Assembly (NCBI GenBank): GCA_017311185.1
Contig: JAESUZ010001271.1
Span: 186,001 to 250,000, forward strand
DNA length: 64,000 bases
Direction: 5' to 3'
Source of the DNA: Proteles cristata cristata
Taxonomy: Eukaryota; Chordata; Mammalia; Carnivora; Hyaenidae
Every line of letters starts with the position of its first letter. Positions within the stretch are counted from its first letter, which is position 1. Position numbers and translations under genes: made by a program. The notes beneath the pieces are model-generated. The model made no database searches and was not told the DNA's origin. It saw only the letters and a program-made list of their open reading frames with translations. This document shows positions 35,401 to 46,968 of this stretch, piece by piece.

Positions 35401-35476
35401 ATATGTAATAGAGAAAACATAGAAAATGAGAAACGGAGGTACTAGGCTCACTTTCTATGTTTTCTCTATTATATAT
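35401..35476. repeat. Long inverted repeat (hairpin)
   Basis: AATAGAGAAAACATAGAAA (35407-35425) has its exact reverse complement at 35452-35470. With the next bases, a stem of 25 pairs with one mismatch spans 35401-35425 and 35452-35476, around a 26-base loop. No terminal repeat of a known MITE is recognised. Confidence 0.92.
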
Positions 35477-36590
35477 ATTTTTAAAATGAAAGCAGTGTTC
35501 CCAGCCCTGGCATGTTCCAGTGCAGGAATAACAGTGGGTATTGGTATTTATGTGAGAAGACCAGATGGAGTAATGTATAAATCATTAAATCAAAAACAAA
35601 AGAACAGAAAGGATGCTCCAAGTACAGACTTAATGGTTTCATCTTGAAAAGAAATTTACCCTGGCTTTTCTTCCTTGTGCTGTCTCTTGAAGGTATACAC
35701 GTTATCCTTCCATCTTCATATGTTCAACTAAAACAGTACTAAAAACATAAGACCTAATAAATTGCTCATTGAATAAGTAAATGCATAAATGTTCCCCTTC
35801 TTCTGAAGCCAGTGGCTTTAATTAATGTAGCAATGTAGCTACAAGCTACATTGAACCCACACTGAGTAAAGGTCGAGGAGGGTTAAGCCAGTCCTTGTTT
35901 TCCAATTACACTTATTCTCTGACTAAATGTTCATAAATGTACATAAGCCTGTGTACATCTCATGAAAATCAAAAAATAGATCCGTTTGTTGTAGACATTT
36001 TATTCGGGGTGGGCTGGCCTCTACTTACAACTGGTTTAAACATGTGAATTGAGTCAGTCATTTACTGTCCCACTTTTGGTACATAGCAATTTCACCTGAG
36101 AATGTGATAGTAGACTTACTCCTATTTCCTAAATGGGCGATCACCATGTTTTTATCTTAAGGCATTTCAGCCACAAAAACTTCCCAGGCCTTTGCTTAAC
36201 TGTATTTATTCTTAGTTTACACAAATATCATCGAATCTGGCTCTCTGGTTTCCCAGACTATAAAGGGAGGAGATAGGATAGTACAGACAAGTAGATAGGC
36301 ACATTGAGATCATTTGGAAATAAGTACTGATAATTAACGAGGGCAAAAAATTTACACAAGACCATTTTGCTCAATCTATTTTGCCTTGTGTACTTAGAGG
36401 ATCACTATAATATAACCAAGCATAGTTATGGACTCACAACGTACATAGACTAAGAAAGAGTTAAGTTATGTTCACTATGCTCTTATCAACTGGGTAGGGG
36501 AAGCACAGGGAACATTGTAGAAATATTTACTTGCAAAATGTTTTCACAGCCATGTAAGTCATAAAGTTCTCATTGTGCAAAGAAACACAT
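35477..36590. other. No TE recognised
   Basis: Non-coding. The 73-codon frame at 35426-35647 starts inside the hairpin and has no domain. A small 9-base stem with 3-base loop lies at 35832-35852. Confidence 0.45.
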
Positions 36591-36706
36591 TTTGTTGTTT
36601 TTTATTTGCTTGTTTTTAAATTTAAATCCAAGTTAGCTGACATATAGTGTAATAATGATTTCAGGAATAGAGCTTAGTAATTAATCACATACATATAACA
36701 GTCACC
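36591..36706 (-). mobile_element. L1 3' end, strongly 5'-truncated
   Basis: T-rich tail, then AAATTTAAATCCAAGTTAGCTGACATATAG, TAATGATTTCAGGAATAGAGC and CATATAACA: antisense carnivore L1 3' end. The 40 bases on its left (36551-36590) resemble the left flank of the L1 at 42981. Confidence 0.88.
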
Positions 36707-36757
36707 ATCCCGAGATCGAGTCTCATGCTCCCCTGACAGAGCCAGCCAGGTGCGCCA
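36707..36757 (-). mobile_element. SINE head fragment
   Basis: CCGAGATCGAGTCTCATGCTCC and CTGACAGAGCCAGCCAGGTGCGCC are the antisense 5' part of a carnivore SINE. It is fused to the truncated end of the L1, which suggests a composite or template-switched insertion. Confidence 0.65.
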
Positions 36758-38162
36758 GTAGGTCTTACTTTTAAAATACATTTTTTTAAATTAACTTCTT
36801 TGAGGAAAAAAGATATTCCTGCTAGTTTTATCAAGATAAAAATGGTAATTTCAGATGAAAATATAATGCTTATGAAAGTAGGGACCACATTTACTTTTTC
36901 TATTTTCATTTCCTCTAAGTTTAGTACATGGTGGGAGCACAATAAATAATCTAGTACCCACGAGTGAACTAGTAAAACAAAATCTAATGTACATGGGGTC
37001 AAGGCATGCTTAGTAGTTCAGTGCATTTAAATTTAGCTGTTAAGTGAATCTGACTACAGACGAGAACATGTAGCAAATAATTGGCTTTACTTAAGAATTT
37101 GAAGAGGATTAAAGAACTTGATTTGTATAATTAATGATGTTAATAGACTGATGTTCATCTCTCTGTGCCTTTTAAAGCTTGCAGTACCTTTGAAAGAAAG
37201 TAAATGGACTTTTACTTTATGTTTCAATTGAAAATCTCCTAGTGAGTAAGACAAGGGTGGTAATAGTTGATTACTATTACATATGCACATGTGTGTAGTT
37301 GATATATAGTAGCTTTACAGTCCAGGACATGCTTCACATGTTTTCAGTGAATCTCTTCCCACACTGTCCTCTGGACAGTGTTTTATTGGCTTCTGGATTT
37401 CAGCATCATTTAAAAAGATGAAGCATAACCCACCGGAGCTACGAGTCCACGTGAAACTAAACAGTTAACTATAGTGAAATGTATTTATTAGATTGTTTAA
37501 GAGAAATTGGAAATATACTGAGTTGGGATTAATAACTGGCAAGAAGTAAGAGAGCCTTCCTGCCCTTGAAAATAAATTGTCTCTCACAGGTCATCAGGGC
37601 TCTTTCTTTGGAAATCCAAACACTGAGTGGAAGAGTTACTCAATCTTACACTGAATCTGTTAAATGCTAGAATATTGGCAGGAGAAAATGAACATGAAAT
37701 GGAAATCAGAAACATAGAATGAGGACAAATCTGTTTTCTCCTCTCATTTTAAGTCTTACCCTTTTTTAGTTCTCTACATACATTTTTTTGTGCCTTATAA
37801 AAATTTCCTCATTTTCTAAGACTGCTGAAATCCATACCTAAGCATTTTGAGAATATAATTCTGAGGTCTACACTCTCTAAGGTCTGTCTTCAAGTTCTGT
37901 TCATTTGCCAACATAGCTGAATTCAAAATTCTTGAACAACAGCGACTATTTAATGGTATTCTGTATTTTAAGAGAAGATATACCATTCACTATTAGAATA
38001 GAGGAGACAAAACATAACAAACCATGGCTTCACATGCCATTGCTCTCTGATGTTTTCAAATATTGGAATATGACTTCTTGCTTAAGATTTTTGTAGGAAA
38101 ATGTTCCCTCTTTTTTAACATCCAAAGATGTGATTTTAGTGGAGAGTCTTCAATCTTACAAA
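36758..38162. other. No recognised feature
   Basis: Non-coding sequence. Minus-strand frames at 36685-37002 and 37087-37290 include L1/SINE remnants or have no domain. Confidence 0.45.
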
Positions 38163-38236
38163 ATTCTCTCTCTGTGTCTCTCTGTCTCTCTCTGTCTGTC
38201 TCTGTCTCTCTCTCTCTCATACACACACACACACAG
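38163..38236. repeat. Compound (CTGT/CT)n-(CA)n microsatellite
   Basis: TCTCTGTC-type units pass into pure TC and then into ACACACAC. Both strands yield low-complexity frames (38056-38376, 38063-38272), which are artefacts. Confidence 0.95.
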
Positions 38237-39109
38237 GTACTACACAAGTGCAAATTAAAATGGAATGCTTGATATGACAATATCAAATCTAGAATTTGAT
38301 ATTTGGTGTATTTCTTGCCCTTAAATCTAATAAATGAATGGACTATGGAACATAAGAAAAAAAGGAAACTAAGCAAGCAAGGAAGACAAAGCAGGACAAA
38401 GAAAGGCTTTGTGTTCCTGGGAGCATATTAAAGATAAAAGGAAAATATAAATCAGACTGAGAAAATGCCCTTTGAGTGGCTTCCTGATGGAATGACACAA
38501 TCACACGTTGAGAGCCATATGGGAGAGTTCAAACAGTTTTAGACCTGAGCCCAGAGGGCAGAGAGGAGGCTGGCTGGGAGAATAATTTGTTTTGTTTCTT
38601 GGGAGGAAGGCCAGAATGACTGATGCTTTGACAGTTCCTGCTGGCTGATCAGCAACTCCTTCCAATTTTTCTTAACCTCTTATGAGAGATAAGACTAGAA
38701 GGGCAGAGACTGTGTAGGGGGTGATGACAGGGAACAACACTTAAAGTAAAAAGAGAGCCTGACACTACAAGCACATTCTGGTCAGACACCAGAGCTTGAA
38801 CTGATTAGGCTGTTCGGATGGTTTTACATGGCAGCCTTTATAGAGTTCTAATTCTTCAAACAAGAGAGGCTTGTGTTTCCATTGCTGCTAGAAAAATGTT
38901 AGTTTTTGACAAAAAGGATGGACTCAAAACAGATGCAATTTTAGTTAAAGCCTAGGAGCAATTAAAGATCACTTTTCCTTAAAAAAAAAAAAAAAGAAAC
39001 AAGATGGCTGCAAGAAAATATTTCATTTTGGTTTAAGGGAAATTATACACCAGAAGTTTAAATTTTGTGCAATAGATGGCTTCATGTTAGAGAATTTCTG
39101 TTGGCATGA
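38237..39109. other. No recognised feature
   Basis: Non-coding. A 15-base A run at about 38981-38995 might be the tail of a lost retroposon. Confidence 0.45.
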
Positions 39110-39125
39110 ATGAAATTAAATTTCT

Positions 39126-39349
39126 TTCTTTTTTTTTTAATGTTTTATTTATTTCTAGGAGAGAGAGAGAGAGAGAGACAGCGTGAGCAGGGAGGGTCAG
39201 AGAGAGAGGGAGTCACAGACTGAAACAGGCTCCAGGCTCTGAGCTGGCAGTCAGCACAGAGCCCGACGCGGGGCTCGAACCCACGAACCGCGAGATCATA
39301 ACCTAAGCGAAAGTCGGACACTTAACCAACTAAGCCACCCAGGCGCCCC
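39126..39349 (-). mobile_element. Feline SINE, very young (Fc) copy
   Basis: Complete minus-strand copy with intact CpG-rich head (GCCCGACGCGGGGCTCGAACCC, GAACCGCGAG, CCACCCAGGCGCCCC). Bounded by a perfect 16-base duplication, ATGAAATTAAATTTCT (39110-39125 and 39350-39365). Confidence 0.97.
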
Positions 39350-39429
39350 ATGAAATTAAATTTCTAACCAGCAAAAAGAATATTAGAAATTCAACATTAA
39401 AAGTACTTCTCATTGTTACAGGCTTCCAG

Positions 39430-39640
39430 TTATGGAATGAGTAAGTCACAGGAATAAAAGTCACACCATAAGGAATACAGTCAATAGTATTGTAACAGTG
39501 TGGTGTGGTGACAGATATAGCTACGCTTGTGGTCAGCATAGTATAACATACAAAATTGTGAAATCACTATATTGGACACCAGAAGCTAATGTAACACTGT
39601 GTGTCGACTACCTGCATATAAAAAATTAATTTTAAAAATT
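39430..39640 (+). mobile_element. Old L1M 3' end fragment
   Basis: AGGAATACAGTCAATAGTATTG, GTGTGGTGTGGTGACAGATAT, GTGAAATCACTATATTGGACACC, GAAGCTAATGTAACACTGTGTGTCGACTAC and an A-rich end follow the old sense L1 3' region. The young SINE inserted just upstream. Confidence 0.75.
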
Positions 39641-41096
39641 CCTAGGCAAATATAGTACCTAAAAGATATCATGACATTTATCTCTGAGCTCTTGGCCAGT
39701 CAGAGCAGAAAGGAAAACACAATGGGTTCTAGTATCCCTTTAGCTGATAACTGAAAGTCAGTCAGGAAAAATGAATATTTTCCTGTTGCTAAGATCTCTT
39801 TTATATGATGTCAGAGTGACTTATGTAATGGAGAATGAACATCGGTATTGGTGATGTTACCAAAAATAAGTAAATAAACAATATTTCTCATTGTTAATAA
39901 AAGGCAAGCTGGTAGGGAAAGAGTCAAAGATGTCAGGGAATGAAAACTTTGAAGCACTTGGGTATGTAGCTACTCACTGAAATGAACTTATCCCACATAG
40001 AGAACTCCTTATAGGTGGAAAATATATACTAAAAAATACACAGCTTTAAACCAGTGTTGTAGGGGGTGTAAAGGACCAAAAATGCACCAGACTACTTAAG
40101 GCAATGATTTTACCTAGGGTTTGTAATAAGGAGAAGGTGAATGTTTATTAATGAGAAAAATCTATAAGAAAAAGAAGGGGGATCTGGGGCTTAAAGAAGG
40201 CACATAGACAAGGGAGTCATCCTAGTCTTATGGGAACCCTGAGAAGAATGGAATTAGGTGTCATCCAAGTCACTGAGGAAAGACTGAAGTGGATACTATC
40301 ACGGAACATGAGATGTCTCACTGTGATTAGCCATTTTGTGGAAGACAAAAGAGAATTTCTTTCTGGAAGCACAAGGCTCAGATGGAGTTCAACCTGAGCA
40401 AATGGAATTTGAAAACGTGCCTTCTTTCTAGTTGCATCCATAGCATTGACTTTGTAGTTAACCAACATTTTCTGTAATTTTGGCAAAATATATCAAAATT
40501 ACTTAGCAGAAACTCAAAAGGGGGGAAATAAAAGGGAAGAGAAAGGAAAGGGAGGAGATAAAGGAAGTAGAAAAGAAAAAAAAAAACCTTACCATTGATG
40601 ACAAACCAGCATGCTAAGAATTTTATTCTCCATTGTTCATTATCACGTGGCATTGGGTGTTCATGGGGACTTTATGTCTTGTAGCCTTAGCTAATTCCTA
40701 GAGAATTTCCCACATTCAACTAGTCTGAAAAATATCAGAATATGCAAAATTAAAAATATCATAAGTACTTGCACAATACCTTTTAGGTATAGAGGTAAAC
40801 TGGCTTAGAATAGACATAAAGTTACCCCTTCCCTCAGTCCTAGTAAATGTCTTCATCAATCTTTTCCAAAATAATTACTTTAGCCTTAGAATCTAGAGAT
40901 ACATATCCTAAACCTTTATAAGAAACCACTTTTCTAGATTGACATGACCCCTCTGAATGAGTCTATCAGCTGAGCCCAAATGCAAACAACTTTAACCTCG
41001 AAAATTAACTGAAATATCACCATATTTTGAAAACGTTTCCTAATAACACAAATGCAAAGTTCTCCATGAATAAGAAAAAGAGGGAAAAAAGAAACA
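39641..41096. other. No recognised feature
   Basis: Non-coding. A purine-rich tract (GGGGAAATAAAAGGGAAGAG...) at about 40515-40590 gives a spurious hydrophobic minus-strand frame (40378-40653). Confidence 0.5.
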
Positions 41097-41163
41097 CTAG
41101 AGTGGTAGTTTTCAAATTTTAGTGTACCTCAGAATCATCTGAGTCTGCTTCCAGAAAAGTAGT
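41097..41163 (+). mobile_element. MER5-like fragment
   Basis: AGAGTGGTAGTTTTCAAATTTTAGTGTACCTCAGAATCATC follows the MER5 head (CAGTGGTTCTCAAACTTTAGTGTGCATCAGAATCACC). The rest is missing. Confidence 0.6.
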
Positions 41164-41179
41164 TGAATTTGCCTTCATT

Positions 41180-41274
41180 TTTAAAATATCATTTATTGTC
41201 GAGTTGGTTTTCATAAAACACCCAGTGCTCATCCCAACAAGTGCCCTCCTCAACACCAATCGCCCACTTTTCTC
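41180..41274 (-). mobile_element. Minimal (95-base) 5'-truncated L1 insertion
   Basis: Antisense L1 3' end only: ATTGTCGAGTTGGTTTTCATAAAACACCCAGTGCTCATCCC, AGTGCCCTCCTCAACACC. Bounded by a perfect 16-base duplication, TGAATTTGCCTTCATT (41164-41179 and 41275-41290). This proves it is a separate insertion truncated very early in reverse transcription. Confidence 0.93.
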
Positions 41275-41812
41275 TGAATTTGCCTTCATTGATGGCTCCC
41301 TTTCTCTAGCACAATCTGGTCCCAGGATGATCAGGAGTTTGATGGATTTCAGAAGGCTATTTAGACCATATACACAAAACTATAAGTACATAGAAAGAAA
41401 GAGGATGTTTTAGTCCTAGTGTAGAGAGAAGTATCCCTGAGAAGGGCAATGAGTGAGTGTTGTAGTTTTACCTTTCTTCTCCACACTGCTGTTCCCTTTG
41501 AGGAACCAGAAAGCAGCCACTGGCATTGCCACTGAAGTCAGAAGAGCGGGAGTCTTTCTAGGGTGGGAACAAGCAATCTGGCTGGTACTCAGCATTCTTT
41601 TCTATCTCTCTCTCACTTATTGGGCTTGTCATTTATATCAGACAGTATTTGTCCCCAAATATAAAAAATGGCTGGAAAAGACAAGTTTCGTGGTACCTGA
41701 GGGCAAGGGAAATCTGTTGCAGGAGAGAGAGGGACAAAGGGATAATTAAACCCGGATTGTAAAAGAGGCACCCCTCCCCAGCTCACCTGGAGGAAACTGA
41801 GCTAAGGTATAC
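41275..41812. other. No recognised feature
   Basis: Non-coding. A 98-codon plus frame at 41453-41749 contains a hydrophobic stretch but matches no family I recognise, and no start or splice context supports it. Confidence 0.4.
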
Positions 41813-41985
41813 ATCAGTGTTCTCCAAACTTTAGAGTGCAAATAAATCACCTGGTTGGTCTTGTTAGTATGCAGATTCTGACTTAATAACTTGGGAATTC
41901 CCTGAAATACTGTCTTTCTAATATGCTCCTAGATGATGCCAATGTCTTTAGACATCACTTTGAGAGCCAATGGTTTCATTACTAC
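41813..41985 (+). mobile_element. MER5A-like DNA transposon
   Basis: CAGTGTTCTCCAAACTTTAGAGTGC, AATCACCTGGTTGGTCTTGTTAGTATGCAGATTCTGAC, TTTCTAATATGCTCCTAGATGATGCC and ACATCACTTTGAGAGCCAATGG follow MER5A from end to end. Confidence 0.85.
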
Positions 41986-42218
41986 TAGGCACAAGAGTTA
42001 ATAATGTCAAAGCAAAGAAAGATGAACTCACAGAGAAAATTAGCATGACTTCTGAGGACTTAGGTCCTATGAAAGACAGATAACAAATAGAACAGCTGAT
42101 ACAGTATTAGAGATAATGATACTAAAAGAGTGTATCACATAGACATAATAATTTCCTAAGAGACATAAAGTTTTTATAACCCAATTGAAGATACTAGGTA
42201 TTAAAAATATTTAATTGT

Positions 42219-42424
42219 TGGGGTGCCTGGGTGGCTTAGTCTGTTGAACATCTGACTCTTAATTTCAGCTCAGGTCATGGTCTCATGGTTCATGGGGTCA
42301 AACCCCATGTCAGGCTCAGCACTGAGCATGGAGACTGCTTAAGGTTCTGTCTTTCTTTCCCTCTGCCCCTCTCCCCCACTCACACACATGTGCTCTCTCT
42401 TTCTCTAACGACAAAAAAATAAAA
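42219..42424 (+). mobile_element. Carnivore SINE, intermediate age
   Basis: GGGGTGCCTGGGTGGCTTAGTCTG, AGCTCAGGTCATGGTCTCATGG, CACTGAGCATGGAGACTGC, CTCTGCCCCTCTCCCCCACTC and an A-rich tail. Confidence 0.9.
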
Positions 42425-42439
42425 ACTGTTGGAATAATT

Positions 42440-42980
42440 CAGTAGATGGATTGAAGAGCAGAATTAAGAAAGCTAAAAAAGTAAATTTTTGAGCTAGAAT
42501 ATAATGGTCAAGGAGTTCTCCCAGAGTCCTCAGAAAAGAATAAAAGAGAAAGGAAGGAGGCATGTTTAGACCCATAGAAAAAGGGCCTCCTCATAACAGG
42601 ACATAAAACTAAACAAGGTGGAGAAAATATTTGGAAAAAAATTTAATCTTCCAGATTTATATCCAAAATGATATAAACTCTCAGATAAAAGGACAGAGTA
42701 AAGAACAAAATAGCTACTGAAAAACCTATAACATGAAAAACTAGTGAAATTTTAGAACATCAAGACAAAGTCCTATAAGCTTTTGGAGAGAAAAAAGATC
42801 ACTTAAAAAAATAAAATTTAGACTGACATTAGAGTCCTCTCTAACAACACTGAATCATATTTGAGGGGAAAATATTAAATTTTTATATCCAACTAACCTG
42901 TTACTCAAAGGTAAGGGAAAATAAAAGTTTTTTCTCAAACATACAAGTTATAAAATTCTCATTGTGCAAGGAACCACAAT
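42440..42980 (+). mobile_element. Probable old L1M fragment, sense
   Basis: AGGAGTTCTCCCAGAGTCCTC, AACACTGAATCATATTTGAG, TATATCCAACTAACCTGTTACTCAAAGGTAAGGG and TTTTTTCTCAAACATACAAG resemble the sense region of old L1 around the end of ORF2. The younger minus-strand L1 follows directly. Confidence 0.5.
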
Positions 42981-43920
42981 TTTTTTATTTGTTTGTTTTT
43001 TAAATTTAAATCCAAGCTAGCCAATATATACTGTAATAATGATTTCAGGAATAGAGTTTAGTAATTCATCACATATGTATAACACCCAGTGCTCATACCA
43101 ACAAGTGTCCTCCTTAATGCCCATCGCCCATTTAGCCCATCCCTCCACCCAACACCCTACATGCAACCCTCAGTTTGTTCTTTGTATTTAAGAGTCTCTT
43201 AGGGTTTATCCTCCTTTGTTTTTTTTATCTTGTTTTTGCTTCCCTTCCCTTATGTTTATCTGTTTTGTTTCTTAAGTTCCACATATGAATGAAATCATAT
43301 ACTTGTCTTTCTCTGATTTATTCCACTTAGCATAATATATTCTAGCTCCATCTCTGTTGTTGCACATGACAAAATTTCATTTTTTATGATTACTGAATAG
43401 TATTCTCTTGTGTATATATACTACATTTTTTTAATCCATTCATCAGTAACTGGACATTTGGGCTCTTTCCATAGTTTGGCTATTGTTGATAGTGCTGCTA
43501 TAAACATTGGAGTGCATGTGCCTTTCAAATTAGAATTTTTGTATCCTTTGGATAAATACCTAGTAGCACAATTGCTGAGTGATAAAGTAGTTCTAATTTT
43601 AATTTTTTGAGTAACCTCCATACTGTTTTCAGGAGTGTCTGCACCAGTTTGCATTCCCACCAGCAGTGCAAAAGTGTTTAACTTTCTCTGCATCCTCACA
43701 AACATCTGTTGTTGACTGAGTTGTTAATTTTAGCAATTCTGACAGGTGTGAGGTGGTATCTCCTTGTGGTTTTGATTTGTATTTCCCTGATGATGAGTGA
43801 TGTTGAGCATCTTTTCATGTGTCTGTTAGCCATCTGGATGTCTTCTTTGAAGAAATGTCTATTAAAATGTTTTCTGCCCATTTCTTCCCTGGACTTTTTT
43901 TTTTTTTTTTTTTGCTAAGT
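42981..43920 (-). mobile_element. L1 3' part (about 0.9 kb), 5'-truncated
   Basis: Antisense carnivore L1 running from the 3' end (AAATTTAAATCCAAGCTAGCC, CCCAGTGCTCATACC) into the end of ORF2 (TTGATTTGTATTTCCCTGATGATGAGTGATGTTGAGC in parts). Flanks TGCAAGGAACCACAAT (42965-42980) and TGCAAAGAACCGCATT (43921-43936) are a diverged target duplication. An 18-base T run sits near the truncation point. Short frames inside it are LINE debris. Confidence 0.92.
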
Positions 43921-44781
43921 TGCAAAGAACCGCATTCTAAGTCAAGTGGTCTGGAATGGCTCTGAAATGCATTTGGAAAATAAACCCAAGGTGATCCTGC
44001 TGCAGACAGTTCATACGTGATTCACAGTACTCCTTTTGAAAAGAGCCTTAATTAAAGAAAAATATTGGTGAAGACTTTCAACTTGAAATTAAGCTTTCAT
44101 ACATTAAAAAAACTGCTAAACTCATAATAATTAGTAATACTTGTTAATCTTTGAGCTCTTTTTCACTTTCCAACACTTTTGAGACTTTAATTTTTTTTCA
44201 TTTTGAAATAATTTCAGACTTACCATAAAACTTCAGACTACAAACAGAGTTCCCTTATACCCTTTCTTGAATTTCTCCAAATGTTAATACATTGTATACT
44301 CATAGTAAAGATAGTAATTAACAACACAGAACCCTCAATTAATAGACTGATCTTACACAAATATCAATAGTTTCTCACTCATGTCATTTTTCTGATCTGG
44401 AAGCTAATCAGTGATTGTATATTTGTATTTAGTTGTTATTTCTCCTTAGTCTCTTCTGATCTCTGATTGTTCTTCTGTATTCCTTTTCCTCTGATATCTT
44501 TATACTTTTGGAGAACACCTGTCAGGTATTTGTAAAATGTCCCTCAATCTGAGTTTTCTAGTATTTACTGATGATTATACTCAGGTTGTGTATATATGGC
44601 AAGAACACTACAGTAGTCATGTTCTCTTCTTATGAATCCAGAGGCACACAATTTTGATACATTTCATTACCAATGATGTCAAGTTTGATCACTTGGTTAA
44701 GACACTGTCTACCAGGTCTCTCCTCTGCGGTATTAATCCAAAAGGTGACGTTTTATTTCCATCACTTCTTCCTCATTTTTA

Positions 44782-44963
44782 TTGTTAGTTTTTATTTTTA
44801 GAGCTGTGGGGAGGGATAGAGGGAAAGAGAAGGAGAGAATCTTAAGAAGGCTCCACACTCAGTGCAGAGCCCGACATGAGGCTTAGTCTCACAACCAAGA
44901 GATCATGACCTGAGCTGAAATCTAGAGTCACACGTTTAACCAACTGAGCCTCCCATGTGCCCC
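44782..44963 (-). mobile_element. Carnivore SINE, older subfamily, inside L1M
   Basis: GAATCTTAAGAAGGCTCCACACTCAGTGCAGAGCCCGAC, AAGAGATCATGACCTGAGC, AACCAACTGAGCCTCCCATGTGCCCC. A short duplication CTCATTTTT borders it (44772-44780 and 44967-44975). Confidence 0.88.
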
Positions 44964-46431
44964 TTGCTCATTTTTAAGTTGGAATTCTACTGTAAGAACT
45001 TTCCCTTCTCATTCATTCCTTCATTCATTGATTTCTGTATGGACTTAATAGCTGTTTTTTTTTTATTACATGAGTTTATAATCCATTATTATAATTAATT
45101 TTTGCTCATATTACCCCAGATTTGATTGTAGGGACTCTTCAGCTTGGATCCTGTGTTGTTTCACCCTGTGCATGAAAATTTTTAAGCATTTCCTTACTTT
45201 CTGAAACCACATGGTATTCCAGATTCATTTATTCTTTCCCTGCCCCAGTCTTAAACCCAGCCATTTCTCTTAGGGGTCCTGATTGGTTTTATTAGAGGAT
45301 CATGTTTGAGACCAAGATGTTGACATGAGGTGTATGTACTGCTACTGCAGTGTCCTTGCTTCTGGGCCTTTGAAGAGCATAGATGTGGAAACACATGTAC
45401 TCATACATTCACATATCTTTGCCCATTTTTATGTTTCTTTATCTGTATAAACATTGAAAACCCTGAGTTCTGACTCTTTCACCACCACAGTATCCATCCT
45501 AACCTGGCCCATTCTCCCACTTGTAACTCCTTGCCTCAAGAGGTGACAAATCTGGCTGTCATTACCTAGTATATATTCACTTGTTTTCTCATTTCTAGAA
45601 CACACGTGTAGTAGTTTCAAATTTGCTAACCCATCTTCCATGCAAAACAGTTCACTAACTAGAATATGATATTTGTATAATAATCTTGTCCTTAGCCTTA
45701 ACTTACACAGTCAAAATACTTTTTCCGTGGTTACTTAGATTAGTTCTTCATCACCCCCTTCCATGTGGTTATCTTATTTGTCATACAGTTAAACTCATTT
45801 GTTACTGTTTATAGTTGATTTAAGAGCCCACCAACATTGTGGTTAATTTTATTTTATTTCTGAGCATGTGAAATGTTGACATACTTCTAAAACTCAAAAC
45901 TGTTGACAAGAAATCTTTAGAGAAGTGACCATCTTTCCTTATCTCCTCTCCAAGCTTTTCACCACATTCCCATCCATAGCTTCTAGGAAACCGATCTCAT
46001 TAGTTTCTGGCATATTCTTGTATTTCATGCTGCACAAATGAACAGATACATGTATACTTCATATAGCCCCTTTTACATTTTCTATCTTTTGTTTTTCTTA
46101 ACAAAACTTACCCTGCCTGCTATAAATACTGCTTTCGAAACTTACATTTTTTACTAGACAGGATATGGTAAAAAACACTGCTTGTAATTTCATAGAGATA
46201 TTTTTTATTTCCTTTTACAACTGCATTGTACTCCATTCTTTGAATGTACCATAGTGTATTCAGACTCTCTTCAGTGTCTGGACATTTAGATTCCTTTACA
46301 GTATTTTGGAATTATAAGCAGTGGTGCAATGAATAACCTTATGCATAGGTATTTTTATGTTGTTTAAAATGTATCTTAGAATAAACTCTTAAAAGTGGGA
46401 TTGTTAGCAAAAGGTGTATACATATGTGTAG

Positions 46432-46508
46432 AACTGTTGAACTAATATGTAGTGCACCTGAAACTCCTATAACATCATAAATTAATTATAATTTTTAAAA
46501 AATCGGGG
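46432..46508 (+). mobile_element. Old L1 3' stub inside an opposite-strand L1M
   Basis: AACTGTTGAACTAATATGTAGTGCACCTGAAACTCCTATAACATC followed by an A-rich end resembles the sense 3' end of an old L1. The host L1M text resumes after it, with TATGTGTAG on the left and CATGTGTAG on the right. Confidence 0.6.
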
Positions 46509-46760
46509 CATGTGTAGCTTTGTTATTGCCAAATTTTTCTGCAGAAGACTTGTACCAGTTTGCATTCTCTCCAGCATTTTATGAGTGTGACTATTTCCCT
46601 AAAGACTTGCTAATAAACTTAGTTGTTTTTGATTTTTGCTAGTTTTATAAATTGTAAGTGGTACCTCAGTGTTGTATTGATTTGTATTACACTGAGGGTA
46701 TATTTTCATGTGTTTAAAGGCCATTTAAAAATATGTATTTTTGAATTTTCTGCTTAGAAG

Positions 46761-46968
46761 TTTAAAATTTTTTTAAATATTTACTTATTTTAGGGGGAGA
46801 GAGACAGAGCATGAGTGGGGAGGAGCAGAAAGAGGGAGACAGAGAAACCAAACCAGGATCCAGGCTCTGAGCTGTCAGCACAGATCCTGATGTGGTGATT
46901 GAACCCACAAACCATGAGACCATGACCTGAGCCAAAGTCTGGCACTTAACTGAGCCACCCAGGTGCCC
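46761..46968 (-). mobile_element. Carnivore SINE, intermediate age, inside L1M
   Basis: TTTAAATATTTACTTATTTTAGGGGGAG, GGATCCAGGCTCTGAGCTGTCAGCACAG, CATGAGACCATGACCTGAGCC, ACTGAGCCACCCAGGTGCCC. The host text TCTGCTTAGA (left) and TCTGATTATA (right) is the likely target duplication. Confidence 0.92.

Noticed and set aside
41453..41749. 98-codon frame with a possible membrane segment
   Set aside because: No family match and no gene context. One hydrophobic stretch is weak evidence.
43410..43918. Overlapping frames on both strands
   Set aside because: They are within a truncated L1 and represent debris around the end of ORF2.
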